A stretch of 58,278 nt of DNA, taken from contig CACWMK010000030.1 of NCBI GenBank assembly GCA_902761905.1, forward strand, positions 1 to 58,278, read 5' to 3'. Below the pieces are notes generated by a model that saw only the letters and a list, made by a program, of their open reading frames with translations, did no database searches and had not been told where the DNA came from. Positions 40,487-50,568 of the stretch are shown here, in pieces. Positions within the stretch are counted from its first letter, which is position 1, and each line of letters opens with the position of its first letter. The stretch is from an uncultured Prevotellaceae bacterium (GTDB lineage Bacteria > Bacteroidota > Bacteroidia > Bacteroidales > Bacteroidaceae). The position numbers and the translations under genes were made by a program.

Positions 40487-41941
40487 TTATTCCAGTGGCG
40501 TACCCTTGCCACTCAGCCATCCTTTATCAGGCTTAACAGCACCGCTCGACTTTCTGGCAGCTTTCTTGCCATTACCAGTCTTCTTGTTCTTTGTCTCAGG
40601 ATTAACACCAGGACCATAAGGGCCATCAGCTACAGATGTTTTCTTAACTATACCTGTTCCATCAAACTGCACATACAGCAGTTTGTTATTTGAGCGCTCA
40701 TATACCCAGTAGTACACACCACCATCTGAATACTCTATATAGTTAGCCTCACCAGCAGCCATCTCAACCTCGTCGCCATTCATACCAAGACCAACGTGTC
40801 CCTGACGAATCATAGCACGGCTTGCCTCGCTGGTAACAACCTTCTTACCAGGACCAGGAGCAAATATGGCTCCAAAGAACTCATTCTCCTTACCCATGGC
40901 TTGAGCCTGGGCGTGATCGAGCAAAGCCTCAACATAGAAGAAGTTACCTGTGGTGGTATTTCTAAGCTTAACAGAGCAGAACTCATCATTCTTATGAGGA
41001 GTGATCGTTATCACATTGTACTCAGCCAGTCTTGGGATTGCCTGCTGCTTGCTGCTCACCTCGTTCAGCATCTTAACAGGAATCTTGGTATGAACCACCT
41101 TGCCTATAAACTGCTTGTAGTTTCTAGGACTGATTGACATTATGTCATCCATCAACTCAAACGAGTTGTTGAACAGATACCTTGCTTCATCTGCCACAAA
41201 CTCATCATCGCGCATGCCACAGTTGGTCTTACTCATCGTGACGTTCTGGAAGAACTGGTTACCATCCTTATCCTCAACGATAATCTTGACTGGGTAACGA
41301 CGCGAGCCTACGCCCACTGCCACAACCTTTACCTCCATATCCTTGTCGACCTCTACATTCTGAAATCCCTCGCCATCATACTCAGTGTCTATACGATAGT
41401 ACTTGGTCTTGGTAAACAGTTTCTTGTCGAGCAGTTTCTCCTTAGCAATGTCTACATCACCCAGATATGCCAGTGTGGGCACACCAGTCTTCTGGAAACA
41501 ATAGTCCTCGAACGAGCCGTAACCTATCTCATAATAGTAGGGTTTCTGATCTTCTTGACATATAAAATCCACGCGCGCGTGACCATCCTTGCTCTCGCTG
41601 TGGCCCTTATATATCATAGTCTTATACTTCAGTGTCATGTTGCTCACCTCCTTGCCAGTGGTAGCATCAGTAAAGGTACGAACCACCAAGTCTATTTTCT
41701 CAGGCATCACCATAAACTTCATACCTTCCTCCCAGTCGCACAGACTGTGGAACTTGAAGTTCTGGCTGATAAAGTCCTGCGATTCGTCCTCTTCTTCCTC
41801 TTTAGCTTCGGCTATTTCGTCTTGCATAGCCGTCATGGCACTCTTCTTTACGCCCTTAGTCTTTACGATATAAGGGTTGCTCTGTGCCGATGCTGTCAAA
41901 AAGGCAAACGACAGGCAGGCCGTAAAAATCATCTTTTTCAT
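40487..41941 (-). CDS. Secreted protein of unknown function
   Basis: A 484-aa exported protein. The signal peptide ends about residue 20 (FLTASAQ). A Glu-rich stretch follows (EAKEEEEDES), then repeated beta-strand motifs (YYRIDTEYDGEGFQ, YPVKIIVEDKDGNQFF, VKLRNTTTGNFFYVEALLD) and a basic, Lys/Gly-rich C-terminal tail ending GKGTPLE. No catalytic motif; several paralogous strand patterns suggest tandem beta domains. The ATG at 41941 follows the promoter box at 41976-41983. Family not recognised. Confidence 0.7.
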   Translation of the reverse strand: MKKMIFTACLSFAFLTASAQSNPYIVKTKGVKKSAMTAMQDEIAEAKEEEEDESQDFISQNFKFHSLCDWEEGMKFMVMPEKIDLVVRTFTDATTGKEVSNMTLKYKTMIYKGHSESKDGHARVDFICQEDQKPYYYEIGYGSFEDYCFQKTGVPTLAYLGDVDIAKEKLLDKKLFTKTKYYRIDTEYDGEGFQNVEVDKDMEVKVVAVGVGSRRYPVKIIVEDKDGNQFFQNVTMSKTNCGMRDDEFVADEARYLFNNSFELMDDIMSISPRNYKQFIGKVVHTKIPVKMLNEVSSKQQAIPRLAEYNVITITPHKNDEFCSVKLRNTTTGNFFYVEALLDHAQAQAMGKENEFFGAIFAPGPGKKVVTSEASRAMIRQGHVGLGMNGDEVEMAAGEANYIEYSDGGVYYWVYERSNNKLLYVQFDGTGIVKKTSVADGPYGPGVNPETKNKKTGNGKKAARKSSGAVKPDKGWLSGKGTPLE

Positions 41942-41975
41942 GACTATCGATAGTTTTATAACGTTATTCTGCCTG

Positions 41976-41983
41976 CAAAGATA
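41976..41983 (-). promoter_or_regulatory. Promoter -7 box of the secreted protein gene
   Basis: The minus strand reads TATCTTTGCA, 35 bp before the ATG at 41941. Confidence 0.6.
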
Positions 41984-42061
41984 GGTTATTTCGGATGAAT
42001 ATCCAAATATTTTATGCCAAAATGACGTAATAAAAACCATTTTTTGCTTAAATCGCCACTT

Positions 42062-42077
42062 TGGCACATGCTTTGCA
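42062..42077 (+). promoter_or_regulatory. Sigma-54-like element upstream of dnaK
   Basis: TGGCAC-ATGCT-TTGCA matches the RpoN consensus TGGCAC-N5-TTGCW exactly, with GG and GC ten bases apart. The nearest TAnnTTTG reading is poor here. Start of transcription would be near 42088, giving a leader of about 38 nt. No enhancer site or activator gene is seen nearby. Confidence 0.45.
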
Positions 42078-42125
42078 CACCCGATTGTAACAAAATGAGT
42101 ATAAACAAATTAAAAATATAGAATT

Positions 42126-44039
42126 ATGGGAAAGATTATTGGAATCGATTTAGGAACTACCAACAGCTGTGTTGCCGTATTCGAGGGTAACGAGCCAGTA
42201 GTTATCGCCAACAGCGAGGGTAAGCGTACTACACCTTCAGTAGTTGGTTTTGTTGACAACGGTGAGCGTAAGATCGGCGATCCTGCCAAGCGTCAGGCCA
42301 TTACCAATCCTAAGAACACTGTATACTCTATCAAGCGTTTCATGGGTGAGAACTGGCAGCAGACTGAGAAGGAGATTTCTCGCGTACCATATACAGTAGT
42401 AAACGAGGGTGGTTACCCACGTGTAGATATCGATGGTCGCAAGTACACTCCACAGGAGATCAGCGCTATGATTCTGCAGAAGATGAAGAAGACCGCTGAG
42501 GACTATCTTGGTCAGGAGGTTACTGAGGCTGTTATCACAGTACCTGCTTACTTCTCTGACTCACAGCGTCAGGCCACTAAGGAGGCTGGTCAGATTGCAG
42601 GTCTCGAGGTTAAGCGTATCGTAAACGAGCCTACAGCTGCAGCTCTGGCTTATGGTGTAGATAAGGCTAATAAGGATATGAAGATCGCAGTATTCGACCT
42701 TGGTGGTGGTACATTCGATATCTCAATCCTTGAGTTTGGTGGTGGTGTGTTCGAGGTACTCTCTACCAATGGTGATACTCACTTGGGTGGTGACGACTTC
42801 GACCAGGTTATCATCGACTGGCTGGTACAGGAGTTCAAGAACGACGAGGGTGCCGACCTAAAGAGCGACCCAATGGCTATGCAGCGCCTTAAGGAGGCTG
42901 CTGAGAAGGCAAAGATCGAGCTGAGCTCAAGCACAAGCACAGAGATAAACCTGCCATACATCATGCCTGTAGGCGGTGTACCTAAGCACTTGGTTAAGAC
43001 TCTTACACGTGCTAAGTTCGAGCAGCTGGCTCACGAGCTGATCCAGGCTTGTCTGGCTCCATGTCAGAAGGCTATGGCCGATGCTAAGCTGAACACAGCT
43101 GATATCGACGAGGTAATCCTGGTAGGTGGTTCAAGCCGTATCCCAGCTGTTCAGACACTGGTTAAGAACTACTTTGGCAAGGAGCCTTCAAAGGGTGTAA
43201 ATCCTGACGAGGTTGTTGCTGTAGGTGCTTCTATCCAGGGTGCTATCCTGAACAAGGAAGGTGGCGTAGGCGACATCGTACTGCTCGACGTTACTCCTCT
43301 TACACTGGGTATCGAGACTATGGGTGGCGTAATGACCAAGCTGATCGAGGCTAACACTACTATCCCTTGCAAGAAGAGCGAGACATTCTCTACTGCAGCT
43401 GACAACCAGACAGAGGTAACCATCCACGTACTGCAGGGTGAGCGCCCAATGGCTTCACAGAACAAGTCTATCGGCCAGTTCAACCTGACAGGTATCGCTC
43501 CAGCACGTCGAGGTATTCCTCAGATTGAGGTAACATTCGATATCGATGCCAACGGTATCCTGAAGGTTTCTGCTAAGGATAAGGCTACAGGTAAGGAGCA
43601 GGCTATCCGCATCGAGGCATCTAGCGGTCTGTCACAGGACGAGATCAACCGCATGAAGGCAGAGGCTGAGCAGAATGCTGAGAACGATAAGAAGGAGCGC
43701 GAGCGCATCGACAAGCTGAATCAGGCTGACTCAATGATCTTCCAGACTGAGAACCAGCTGAAGGAGATTGGCGACAAGATCCCAGCACAGTTCAAGCCAG
43801 AGATAGAGAAGGCACTGCAGCAGCTTAAGGATGCTCACAAGTCAGGCGACATCACTGCTATCGACAACGCCATGAACGCCCTCAACGCTGCTTGGCAGAA
43901 TGCTTCACAGCAGATGTACCAGCAGAGTGGCGCAGCAGGCCAGCCTGGTGGCGACCAGTTCCAGGGCGGCCAGCAGCAGGCCCAGCAGGGTCCAAAGCCT
44001 GAGGATATCCAGGACGCCGACTTTGAGGAGGTGAAGTAA
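42126..44039 (+). CDS. dnaK: Molecular chaperone DnaK (Hsp70)
   Basis: A 637-aa Hsp70. The ATPase domain shows [14 protein letters not shown], the catalytic-loop [12 protein letters not shown] and the NBD signature [13 protein letters not shown]. The linker [14 protein letters not shown] leads to the beta-sandwich substrate domain and a helical lid. The C-terminal Gln/Gly-rich tail ends DADFEEVK, the usual EEVK/EEVD-like end. No dnaJ or grpE follows; a terminator ends the gene. Confidence 0.97.
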   Translation: MGKIIGIDLGTTNSCVAVFEGNEPVVIANSEGKRTTPSVVGFVDNGERKIGDPAKRQAITNPKNTVYSIKRFMGENWQQTEKEISRVPYTVVNEGGYPRVDIDGRKYTPQEISAMILQKMKKTAEDYLGQEVTEAVITVPAYFSDSQRQATKEAGQIAGLEVKRIVNEPTAAALAYGVDKANKDMKIAVFDLGGGTFDISILEFGGGVFEVLSTNGDTHLGGDDFDQVIIDWLVQEFKNDEGADLKSDPMAMQRLKEAAEKAKIELSSSTSTEINLPYIMPVGGVPKHLVKTLTRAKFEQLAHELIQACLAPCQKAMADAKLNTADIDEVILVGGSSRIPAVQTLVKNYFGKEPSKGVNPDEVVAVGASIQGAILNKEGGVGDIVLLDVTPLTLGIETMGGVMTKLIEANTTIPCKKSETFSTAADNQTEVTIHVLQGERPMASQNKSIGQFNLTGIAPARRGIPQIEVTFDIDANGILKVSAKDKATGKEQAIRIEASSGLSQDEINRMKAEAEQNAENDKKERERIDKLNQADSMIFQTENQLKEIGDKIPAQFKPEIEKALQQLKDAHKSGDITAIDNAMNALNAAWQNASQQMYQQSGAAGQPGGDQFQGGQQQAQQGPKPEDIQDADFEEVK

Positions 44040-44073
44040 GTTCAAATATAACAAACAATAACAATTGGAACCC

Positions 44074-44113
44074 AAGAGGTCGTGCCTGTAACTTTTGACA
44101 CGACCTCTTTTTG
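44074..44113 (+). terminator. Terminator of dnaK
   Basis: AAGAGGTCGTG (44074-44084) and CACGACCTCTT (44099-44109) form a perfect 11-bp stem, followed by T-rich sequence. Confidence 0.85.
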
Positions 44114-44119
44114 ATTGAA

Positions 44120-44166
44120 CATTTGTCCGAGTCTTACCAAATTTTTTGGATAGTCTCGGACAAATG
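44120..44166. repeat. Long hairpin at the island boundary
   Basis: CATTTGTCCGAG (44120-44131) and CTCGGACAAATG (44155-44166) are perfect 12-bp inverted arms, with CCAAA / TTTGG pairing inside. It is directly after the dnaK terminator, at the change to AT-rich, all-minus accessory DNA. Between it and 44202 nothing else is seen. Confidence 0.5.
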
Positions 44167-44201
44167 AACTTGTATGGGTAGTTGTATGGGTGTCGTTCTC
44201 A

Positions 44202-44425
44202 TCATCCATTCACATAATAAGACTGTAGCTGTTCTCTCACCTCATCGATGGTGATGTCACCCTCAATGTGCTTTACCGCGATTTCCTTCAGATAGTCAGA
44301 CACACGAAGCCATCTACGTCTTGAAGTCCTATCGCAGTACGCCAAGCCGAAACCCGCTCACGTTTATGTGGATCTGCCACACGTTCGTAAGCCTCAAAGT
44401 CAATATATTTCTGCTTTTCGCTCAT
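44202..44425 (-). pseudogene. Frameshifted VbhA-like antitoxin fragment
   Basis: From the ATG at 44425 the frame reads MSEKQKYIDFEAYERVADPH, continues through VSAWRTAIGLQDVDG, and hits a stop at 44288-44290. Shifting by one base near TGGCTTCGTG restores RVSDYLKEIAVKHIEGDITI, then DEVREQLQSYY to a stop at 44202. This resembles the VbhA-type antitoxins that normally precede a Fic gene (helix, then a GxITxDE-type tail). No Fic gene follows here. About 75 aa if repaired. Between it and the nuclease (44426-44529) only a very short frame is seen. Confidence 0.55.
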
Positions 44426-44529
44426 ATCTCGTCTTACCTATATTCTTATAACGTTTTTATTCCGTTCATTATTATCACATCAGCCATCTTCAGCGGATCA
44501 AAGAACCGTTCCGTGATTCTTCTGTTTCA

Positions 44530-45783
44530 TTATTTATTATCTTCCACTGCTTTTAAGCAATCCTCAACATCTTTAGTGAATTTGGTAATGTCATCAATGA
44601 TTACAGAAGTAATTCGCTGACGAAAACTATCATCGATAAGATGGAAGGTGGCATCATTATTAATATCCCAGGAATCTATATTTTCGTCCTTTGGAATTGA
44701 TGGATATTTCCATATAGACCAATTCTCATCATCTTCGTAATCCTCATTATTTGCCAAAAGTGTTTCAAACGCCTTGACATATTGTTTGGGTAGCTTCTGA
44801 TCATTCCCTACGCCAAAGTACAACAAGTCATCAGAATATTCTTCCAATTGAATATTAAAGGGTAACGACGTTTTGATTTCAATCGAAAGACTTGCATTAT
44901 TCCTCTTTCTACTGCTTCCATGAGCGATGTCTGAAAAGTCCTCTTCCGTTGGCTTCTGCAACACCTCATAGCCATTCTTTTCTTAAACAACTACCAAGCC
45001 ATTCCAGAAATCAACTATAGTATGCCAATGTAAATGTTTGACGTTGTCAATAAGGAGCTTGGCGCTTTCTAAATTGCTCTTTGACTCGCCAATCAATTTC
45101 TTTATTTCAACTCTCTCTTCTATATCAACATTATTTGTCATATCATCAATCAATTTTATGTATTGTATAATTGTTTCTCGTTGAAAGGGCTTGTCATAAA
45201 CAAACGGCATACATCCTTGCAACCATCTGACGATTTCATTGGGATAAGAGATGCACTGGACCTTCTCGCACAACTTTGGATACTTGTTGTTTGTGGAAAC
45301 ACTTTCCGTAGAAGGCTCATGCCCGTCAAGAGAAAGATAATACACTTCGATGTTGTCTTCAGGTATCTTTTCCTCTTCAATGATAATCCTGTAGTACTTC
45401 TCTAATTGCCCTTCATTTTCATGATTACTGTCGGAAGCATAGATCTTATTCTCAATAATGACAGCTCGCTTCGTTGACTTGTCCAGCAGCAAGATATCAA
45501 TATCATGTAACTCCTTATGAATTTCCAACGAATTCAAGTTGTATTCGAAAGAGCTATCAACACATTTCAGAAAGGCATTTAGATAGCGATACTCATTGCC
45601 TGTTTTGAAATTGAGAAGTGAGAAGATAAATTGAGAATGTAAATTCACCTCGTCTGATTCATCAAACATTGCTGTGAAGATATTGAACTGGTCTTTCCGA
45701 GCCTCAATATCCTCATATCGTTTCCTGATAACATCAAGTTTCTCAAGAAAATTCCTTAGATGGACTATTTTCCCATTCACCAT
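44530..45783 (-). pseudogene. PD-(D/E)XK nuclease-family protein split by an in-frame stop
   Basis: Residues 1-266 hold a PD-(D/E)XK core (HDIDILLLDKSTKRAVIIENKIY: Asp, then Glu-x-Lys) and helices, ending DFWNGLVVV and TAA (44983-44985). The same frame continues without shift as EKNGYEVLQKPTEEDF and runs to 44530, giving a combined length near 417 aa, typical of this nuclease family. A single stop thus splits an otherwise intact gene; a GTG at 44964 could restart the second part. It overlaps the giant helicase gene by 7 bp, so the two form one operon. Confidence 0.75.
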
Positions 45784-48700
45784 TTTTGTCTGTAACTAAT
45801 AACCACATTCGCCAAACAAACGGCATATTCCACATCAGAGTCTTGGGGTCTCCAAGCCAAAATATAGTTCACTTTTGCACTCGTAACTTCATAGCCCTTA
45901 TCAGTCCACGCCTTTAGTTTGTCTTTTCCTGACGCAGATAGCGCAATGATGTTGATACTTTGCTCACTCAGCAAATATCCGTCTTTGTATTGCAGGTTGT
46001 CACCACTTCTAAGTCGAAGCACAATATCCTTGCGTCCCTTAAAAAAATCAAGGATAACATCGTGCATGTTTAAAGCTATTGATATAGAAGAATACTCAGT
46101 GGGAGGATTTGTAACAAGGTAAAGGTTTCGCTTTGCGCGAGTGAGCCCCACATAATAGGCTCGCACATCGTTGACATCCCTTCCGTCTGGAATTGGCGAC
46201 AAGAGATACACGTTATCAAACTCACGTCCTTTTGCTTTGTGGATGGTGCTTACAAACACCGACTTATCATCAGTAGCAATGAAATCCTCAATATTCGACT
46301 CGAAGATAAACTCTCGCAAATCGCTGCGATAATATACCTGCCGAGTTGCCTCAAAATCAGCAAAGAAATGCTTTATGACGTTCAGACAAGTGCTTGAGGC
46401 GTATATTTCGAGCGTACGTTGTTTGGCCTCATTCCACTTTTCTTTCGAAATGGTAACATCGTCTTTTCCTCCAAGTTGTTTAAGGAAATAGCGCACTTCT
46501 GCAAGATTACCAAAACGGAAGCCTCCCATTGACTGTGCAACGGTAGCATGAAGACCACGTTGTTCCAATTCGTAGGCTACCTGCATCGTTTCTTCATTAG
46601 TACGTGTAAGTATTGCGGTACTTCCTTCTACTTTAATTTCAGCATCCATAAGCGACTTCAAGGCCATCACTTTGCCTTCCTCTCCTATTGCAGATTTGAT
46701 GGAAGTATGTTTCAGACGACCAGGAATCCGCAGTACATAGCGGTTGGCACAATCAACAACAGCTTTCGCAGACCGGTAGTTATCTGTCATTTCGTACAAC
46801 TTCGCACCATCTTGCTCAACGAGCGACTGCATGTATCTTGAATCGGAACCACGGAAGCCATAGATATTCTGGTCGTCATCACCAACTGCTATGACTCGCA
46901 TTTCTTCATTTTGGTGCATCAGAGCTTGAACTAATCGGAAGTCATCCTTTCCCATATCCTGAGCCTCGTCAATGACAAGCACGCTCTTGGCTATCTTAGA
47001 TGCTTCTACCTCGCCATTTTCTATCATCTCTGCAGCACGTCTTACCACATCTTTTGCCTCATCCAAATTTCCTTGTTTACCGATAAGGTCAAAGCTATAG
47101 GAGTGAAAGGTCTTAATCTCCACATAGTGCGCAGCGTTACCGACCAAATCTATGAGTCGTTTCTTAAACTCGGTAGCTGCAGCTCTTGAGAACGTAAGCA
47201 TCAGTAGTTGCTCGTGTTTTACATCCTCAAGCAGAAGCAGTGATGCCAACTTGTGCACCAACACGCGCGTCTTACCGCTTCCTGGTCCTGCTGCCACCAC
47301 AATATATTTCGACTCTTTATCATCAATAATCTCACATTGACGATTGGAGAGTTCACCAAAAAGTTTATTGTATTTGGCAGGAGTGATATTTAGATCTATC
47401 TGTGCACGTCGTTCTTCTTTGAAATACTGATTGATGAACTTGCGGAAATCCATTGTAAAATAGTCATTGACAAAACGAAGTGCTGCATTGTAGTCATGAA
47501 CCATCAGGTTGGCATATTCACCAACAATGTGTATCTGACGGATTCGCTGCTTATAGAATTCGTCTAGCAATCGGTATTGTTCCTTACCATATCGTGTACG
47601 TGTAGCAACGAGACGGCCTATCTGCATGGTATTATAGATAACTAGAAATCCCCCCTCTATCTTCATCAGTTCTGTTTTGGTAAGATATAGCAATGCTTCC
47701 TCAACATCAGCGATTGTGGGCTTTTCATTGTCTGAAAATATCGTTTCTTGACGACTGGTAATGAATTGTTGGAGTAGCTCTACAACAGAGAAGTTAACAA
47801 GTGTCGTGTCTTTAGTATCATCCTTCTGAGCACTCAAACAATCAACAATAAACCTGCTAATATCCATCCGTCGTTCGAATCGGTTCTTAGTTACCTCTTT
47901 GGTAGATTGAAGCCGCACGTTGACGTAACCTGTAATGCTGTGCTCTTGCTTATAGATATATCCTTTCAGCGTCATGAAGTGAAGCAACATTCTCAGCCGC
48001 TTAACATTGGAATAATTCATGCCTACCTTCTGAGCTTCTTCATTCAGTTCCTTGTAGCTAAACCGGCGTGACTCTTCTGAGAATTGCTGTAACATAAATT
48101 GCTCAAGTCGCAGCATAGCATCAAGGTTTCTCACCGTTGTACTCTTAGTAATCCATGCCTGCATATCACGACTATCAGCCAACAAGCCATCTTGGCGCAT
48201 CAGATTAATAATCCTGATGACAGTTGCCTTGTTCATTCCAAGAATATCAGCAAGATAGTCCACCCTACTCTCAGCCTCCGCTCCTCTACCTTCTGCTGTA
48301 GCACGGGCACTGATAAGCGATTTGATAATTCGCGCAGCTTCCTCACGCGACTGTTCATCAAAGAGAGGTGAGACCATCAGTTTGCGACGAGCCTCATCCA
48401 TATTCTTTACAGCAATGCCTGTTGCAAACACATGTGGTGAGTTACTGCCACGCTGAATGTATCCTGCATCCTCAAGTGCTGCTATGGCAGCCTTAACACG
48501 AGTCTCAATATCGTCTATTTCGTCTCCCCATCCAGCCTGACGTGCTATATCTAATGGCGAACAACTTACTTTATCTAGCTTAGACGTAAGATCCTTGATG
48601 GCTTTCCATACTTGCTGAATCTCACTGATGCTAAGCTTTGTCTGATTAAGGAGAATGAAGTGCTTATCAAGGTCGCTGTCAGCATATAGCACATAGCATT

Positions 48701-50471
48701 CTGCCTGCATCTGTGGGTCTCGTCCCGCACGGCCAGCTTCTTGAACGTAGTTCTCCAATGAGTCGCTAATGTTATAGTGTACCACCAATCCCACGTCTTT
48801 CTTATCAACGCCCATACCGAACGCAGAAGTGGCAACAATCACCTGAGCTTCACCACTCATAAAAGCATTCTGGTTCTTCACTTTCTCGGCAGCCTCCATT
48901 TTTCCATTGAATGGCAAAGCTCTTATGCCGTCGTTAACCAAGTGCTGTGCTAAATCGCGAGTACGTTTAGTACGTGACACATATACTATCGAAGGGCAAT
49001 TGTGCCCAAGAATCAATGAGCGAAGTAGGTTATATTTCTCATCAGCAGTATCAGCATGAAGCACGGAGTAACGCAGGTTCTTGCGCTCTGCATTGGCAGC
49101 GAATACCTTCAGTTCCAAGCCCAACTTTGCTCTGAAGTAGTCGCAAATATCGCTAATTACTTTTTGCTTGGCTGTCGCTGTAAAACAAGATACCGCAATG
49201 GGCTGTTCCAACTGTTTCTTTTCCTGCAACTGACGAATGAAATCACCGATATACAGATAATCTACACGAAAGTCATGACCCCAAGCAGAGAAGCAGTGTG
49301 CCTCATCTATCACAAAACGAACAACATGGCGTCCCATCAACAGTCGCTCTATGGTCTTACTGCGCAACATTTCTGGAGCGATATAAAGTAGATTGGCTGC
49401 TCCATCAGCTACCAGCTCTATGGCTGTTGCTCGTTCGATAGGGTCTAACAATCCATTGATGGTCACAGCGTCACTAATACCACGGGCAGCAAGGTTATCA
49501 ACCTGGTCCTTCATCAACGACTGCAAAGGCGAGATAATCACAGTTAGTCCATGTGTGTTCCGTCCAGCCATCAAAGCAGGTAGTTGAAACGTGAGACTCT
49601 TGCCACCACCTGTTGGGAATATCGTCAGCAAGGATTCCCCCCGGATGGCAGACTCTACCGCTTGTTGTTGCATTGATACGCCATCGAAGATACGGAATTC
49701 ATCATAGCCAAAGAACTCTTTCAATCCGTAATGAGCATCCAATCGCTTATGACAATAGTCACAATCTCCACAAGATGTGTTGCACAGCATGTTCATCACA
49801 TTCACCACCTGTGGATAGTTTCGTATTACCCATGCTGGAGTGATAGAAAAGATGTCGTCAGCACCGATTACTGCTAAACAATATGCCAACTCAATAGGAT
49901 ACTGTTTGACCAAGGTCTCAAAGTCTGCATGATTGCATACTTTCCCCTCATACACCTTTAGAATCAATTGCTTCCAATCCTGTTTGGATGAAAATATTGA
50001 TGATATCCAACTGACATTTGGCGAATATCCAATATACTTGAAGAACCCTCCGAACTCTTGTGTTTCATTCAACAGGTAATAGTAGATTTCCTTTCTGTTA
50101 TCCGTCAACTGATTCCAAGCTGCCACCTCGTCATTTAATAAGTCGCGAGCCTTCATAGAATCATTTACAGGATTGTTCAGTTCATCTACCTGTAGCTTAT
50201 CATCCTTGACCAGATGATGATAAGGTCGTTTGGGGAAAAGTAAAGGTGATAGAAACAGTGTATCAACAATTGTAAGATTACTCCTTAGTGAAGTATATTT
50301 TAAGTCGTGGTTGATGATATTGTGTCCACATATCGTATCACATTTTGACACAAAGGCATCGAATTCAGCCTTGGAACTAGAGTGCAACACTGCACCATCC
50401 TCCCTGACTGCTCCATAATCCGCCACCTTCTTCGTCTGCGGATTGACCTCTGTATCAACAAATGCAATCAT
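45777..50471 (-). CDS. Exonuclease-RecQ-UvrD triple-fusion helicase
   Basis: 1564 aa. Residues 1-130 look like a DnaQ-type 3'-5' exonuclease (FVDTEVNP; GHNIINHDL; NDSMKARDLL). A Cys cluster (CNTSCGDCDYC) follows near 225. The RecQ-type SF2 helicase runs from about 260 to 620: FPTGGGKS near 286, VIDEAHCFSAWGHDFR near 388, and motif VI QEAGRAGRDPQ. A winged-helix and helical linker leads to a UvrD/PcrA-type SF1 helicase from about 1040: AAGPGSGKT near 1060, VIDEAQD near 1167, GDDDQNIYGFRG and the C-terminal YVGLTRAKR. All motor motifs look intact. One polypeptide could unwind and degrade DNA; the adjacent nuclease suggests a defence or repair complex. Confidence 0.85.
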   Translation of the reverse strand: MIAFVDTEVNPQTKKVADYGAVREDGAVLHSSSKAEFDAFVSKCDTICGHNIINHDLKYTSLRSNLTIVDTLFLSPLLFPKRPYHHLVKDDKLQVDELNNPVNDSMKARDLLNDEVAAWNQLTDNRKEIYYYLLNETQEFGGFFKYIGYSPNVSWISSIFSSKQDWKQLILKVYEGKVCNHADFETLVKQYPIELAYCLAVIGADDIFSITPAWVIRNYPQVVNVMNMLCNTSCGDCDYCHKRLDAHYGLKEFFGYDEFRIFDGVSMQQQAVESAIRGESLLTIFPTGGGKSLTFQLPALMAGRNTHGLTVIISPLQSLMKDQVDNLAARGISDAVTINGLLDPIERATAIELVADGAANLLYIAPEMLRSKTIERLLMGRHVVRFVIDEAHCFSAWGHDFRVDYLYIGDFIRQLQEKKQLEQPIAVSCFTATAKQKVISDICDYFRAKLGLELKVFAANAERKNLRYSVLHADTADEKYNLLRSLILGHNCPSIVYVSRTKRTRDLAQHLVNDGIRALPFNGKMEAAEKVKNQNAFMSGEAQVIVATSAFGMGVDKKDVGLVVHYNISDSLENYVQEAGRAGRDPQMQAECYVLYADSDLDKHFILLNQTKLSISEIQQVWKAIKDLTSKLDKVSCSPLDIARQAGWGDEIDDIETRVKAAIAALEDAGYIQRGSNSPHVFATGIAVKNMDEARRKLMVSPLFDEQSREEAARIIKSLISARATAEGRGAEAESRVDYLADILGMNKATVIRIINLMRQDGLLADSRDMQAWITKSTTVRNLDAMLRLEQFMLQQFSEESRRFSYKELNEEAQKVGMNYSNVKRLRMLLHFMTLKGYIYKQEHSITGYVNVRLQSTKEVTKNRFERRMDISRFIVDCLSAQKDDTKDTTLVNFSVVELLQQFITSRQETIFSDNEKPTIADVEEALLYLTKTELMKIEGGFLVIYNTMQIGRLVATRTRYGKEQYRLLDEFYKQRIRQIHIVGEYANLMVHDYNAALRFVNDYFTMDFRKFINQYFKEERRAQIDLNITPAKYNKLFGELSNRQCEIIDDKESKYIVVAAGPGSGKTRVLVHKLASLLLLEDVKHEQLLMLTFSRAAATEFKKRLIDLVGNAAHYVEIKTFHSYSFDLIGKQGNLDEAKDVVRRAAEMIENGEVEASKIAKSVLVIDEAQDMGKDDFRLVQALMHQNEEMRVIAVGDDDQNIYGFRGSDSRYMQSLVEQDGAKLYEMTDNYRSAKAVVDCANRYVLRIPGRLKHTSIKSAIGEEGKVMALKSLMDAEIKVEGSTAILTRTNEETMQVAYELEQRGLHATVAQSMGGFRFGNLAEVRYFLKQLGGKDDVTISKEKWNEAKQRTLEIYASSTCLNVIKHFFADFEATRQVYYRSDLREFIFESNIEDFIATDDKSVFVSTIHKAKGREFDNVYLLSPIPDGRDVNDVRAYYVGLTRAKRNLYLVTNPPTEYSSISIALNMHDVILDFFKGRKDIVLRLRSGDNLQYKDGYLLSEQSINIIALSASGKDKLKAWTDKGYEVTSAKVNYILAWRPQDSDVEYAVCLANVVISYRQKW

Positions 50472-50568
50472 ATCTTCCTATTTGTTTTTATTCTTGTTTA
50501 CTTCTTACTATCTTCTTACCCTATCGAGAGACTATCGATCGCATATCCTACGTCTCTCTACGTCCTTG

